The position numbers and the translations under genes were made by a program. A stretch of 6,644 nucleotides of DNA from positions 1 to 6,644 of the forward strand of contig USKL01000083.1 of NCBI GenBank assembly GCA_900555225.1, given 5' to 3'. The notes under the pieces were generated by a model. It did not search any database. It saw only the letters and a list, made by a program, of their open reading frames with translations, and was not told where the DNA came from. The DNA is from an uncultured Collinsella sp. Its GTDB lineage: Bacteria > Actinomycetota > Coriobacteriia > Coriobacteriales > Coriobacteriaceae. Below are positions 6,023 to 6,644 of this stretch, one piece after another; within the stretch, counting starts at the first letter, position 1; each line of letters starts with the position of its first letter.

Positions 6023-6644
6023 TTGCAGAACTCTGATACCCCTAAAGTTTCGCTGCTTGTCCCCATTTGCAATGTGGAGCGCTACCTGCGCGAGTGCCTC
6101 GATTCCGCCGTGGCGCAGACGCTCGAGGACATCGAGATCATCTGCATCAACGACGGCTCCACCGATAGCTCGCCGGATATCATCCGCGAGTACATGGAGC
6201 GCGACCCCCGTGTAAAGATGATCGACAAAGCCAACAGCGGCTACGGCGACTCGATGAACCGCGGCCTGGAGATGGCGCGCGGTGAGTACGTGGGCATCCT
6301 TGAGTCCGACGACTTTATGTTTGAGAATTCGCTCCAAAAGCTGGTCGCCAAGGCCGATGCTGAGCATGCCGATGTGGTAAAGGGCGACTTTTACCTGTAT
6401 TGGTCCACGCCCAGCGAACGCCGTGAGCTGTTTGGGATTATCGACGAGCATATGACGGGTGCGGCGTATCGCCCCGTCGATCGCCCGGGCATCTTCTACC
6501 GTAAACCTTCCATATGGTCGGCTATTTATCGACGCGAGTTCCTCAACGACAATCAGGTTCGGTTCCTTCCCACGCCGGGCGCCTCGTATCAGGACGCAGG
6601 CTTTAACTTTAAGGTTTGGGCTTGCGCCGAGCGTGCCGCGTTTA
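6023..6644 (+). CDS. Family 2 glycosyltransferase (second copy of the pair), 3' end cut off by the window
   Basis: The frame is open from TTG at 6023 to the right edge, giving 207 complete codons plus one base; a full-length relative would be about 360-370 residues. The order of motifs matches the protein at 3798: SLLVPICNV (10-18), INDGSTD (42-48), NSGYGDSMNRGLEMARG (71-87), ILESDD (92-97), PSIWSAIYRREFL (162-174) and PGASYQD (185-191), so it is expected to be a nucleotide-sugar-dependent transferase of the same surface-glycan pathway. By eye, residues 8-99 are 87% identical to the paralogue, but residues 100-206 only about 50%, with no gap in either part. The usual Tyr of the P-[IV]-Y-N motif is Cys15 here. 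It is 74 bases downstream of the previous gene and may be read through from it or use a promoter near 5980. It probably adds a different sugar or uses a different acceptor than its paralogue, which is inference. Confidence 0.88.
   Translation, partial: MQNSDTPKVSLLVPICNVERYLRECLDSAVAQTLEDIEIICINDGSTDSSPDIIREYMERDPRVKMIDKANSGYGDSMNRGLEMARGEYVGILESDDFMFENSLQKLVAKADAEHADVVKGDFYLYWSTPSERRELFGIIDEHMTGAAYRPVDRPGIFYRKPSIWSAIYRREFLNDNQVRFLPTPGASYQDAGFNFKVWACAERAAF
6053..6319 (+). repeat. Imperfect direct repeat, copy 2 (paralogous GT-A coding segment)
   Basis: This is the partner of 3834-4100, lying in the same orientation about 2.2 kb downstream with a different glycosyltransferase gene between the copies. 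Similarity drops sharply after the ESDDFM codons. The repeat could support homologous recombination that would delete the 2.2 kb between the copies, including the middle glycosyltransferase. Confidence 0.85.

Noticed and set aside
3834..6319. Direct repeats as ends of a mobile element or composite transposon
   Set aside because: The repeats are coding segments of two paralogous glycosyltransferases. There is no transposase, terminal inverted repeat or target-site duplication.

Overview
The window is GC-rich bacterial DNA with dense coding. It uses ATG, GTG and TTG starts, and strong Shine-Dalgarno sequences precede the two TTG starts. Codon use favours G or C at the third position, which is why long antisense reading frames lie opposite most genes. 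Together with the gene families (AAA-ATPase-like/DUF1703 proteins and clustered family-2 glycosyltransferases with an acyltransferase-3 protein), this fits a gut Actinomycetota of the Coriobacteriia, such as a Collinsella-like organism. That assignment is inference; there is no rRNA or other marker gene here.

Layout from left to right: (1) The 3' part of an AAA-ATPase-like protein with a C-terminal DUF1703 nuclease-type domain, plus strand, open at the left edge (1-1340). Its visible ATPase and nuclease motifs are degenerate. (2) Two minus-strand genes convergent with it. Transcription would run from an acyltransferase-3 membrane protein (3685-2555) into a GlfT/rhamnosyltransferase-like GT2 glycosyltransferase (2384-1365), with a 170-base spacer that carries a possible internal promoter and a weak terminator-like hairpin. 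(3) A 112-base divergent promoter region (3686-3797) with a TATAAT box on the minus strand and an extended -10-like motif on the plus strand. (4) Three plus-strand GT2 glycosyltransferases: one with a TTG start (3798-4901), a second of a different subfamily 6 bases downstream (4908-5948), and a third (6023 to the right edge, incomplete) that is a close paralogue of the first and also has a TTG start.

Together, four GT2 enzymes and one O-acyltransferase-type membrane protein look like part of a cell-surface polysaccharide or glycopolymer locus. The glycosyltransferases would build repeat units on the cytoplasmic face, and the acyltransferase would decorate sugars at the membrane. No flippase, polymerase, priming transferase or nucleotide-sugar synthesis gene is visible, so the polymer cannot be named. 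The most notable signals are the duplicated GT2 pair, which diverges unevenly along its length, and the ATPase/nuclease protein whose key motifs are altered. I see no RNA gene, CRISPR array, insertion sequence or attachment site, and no clearly novel system.
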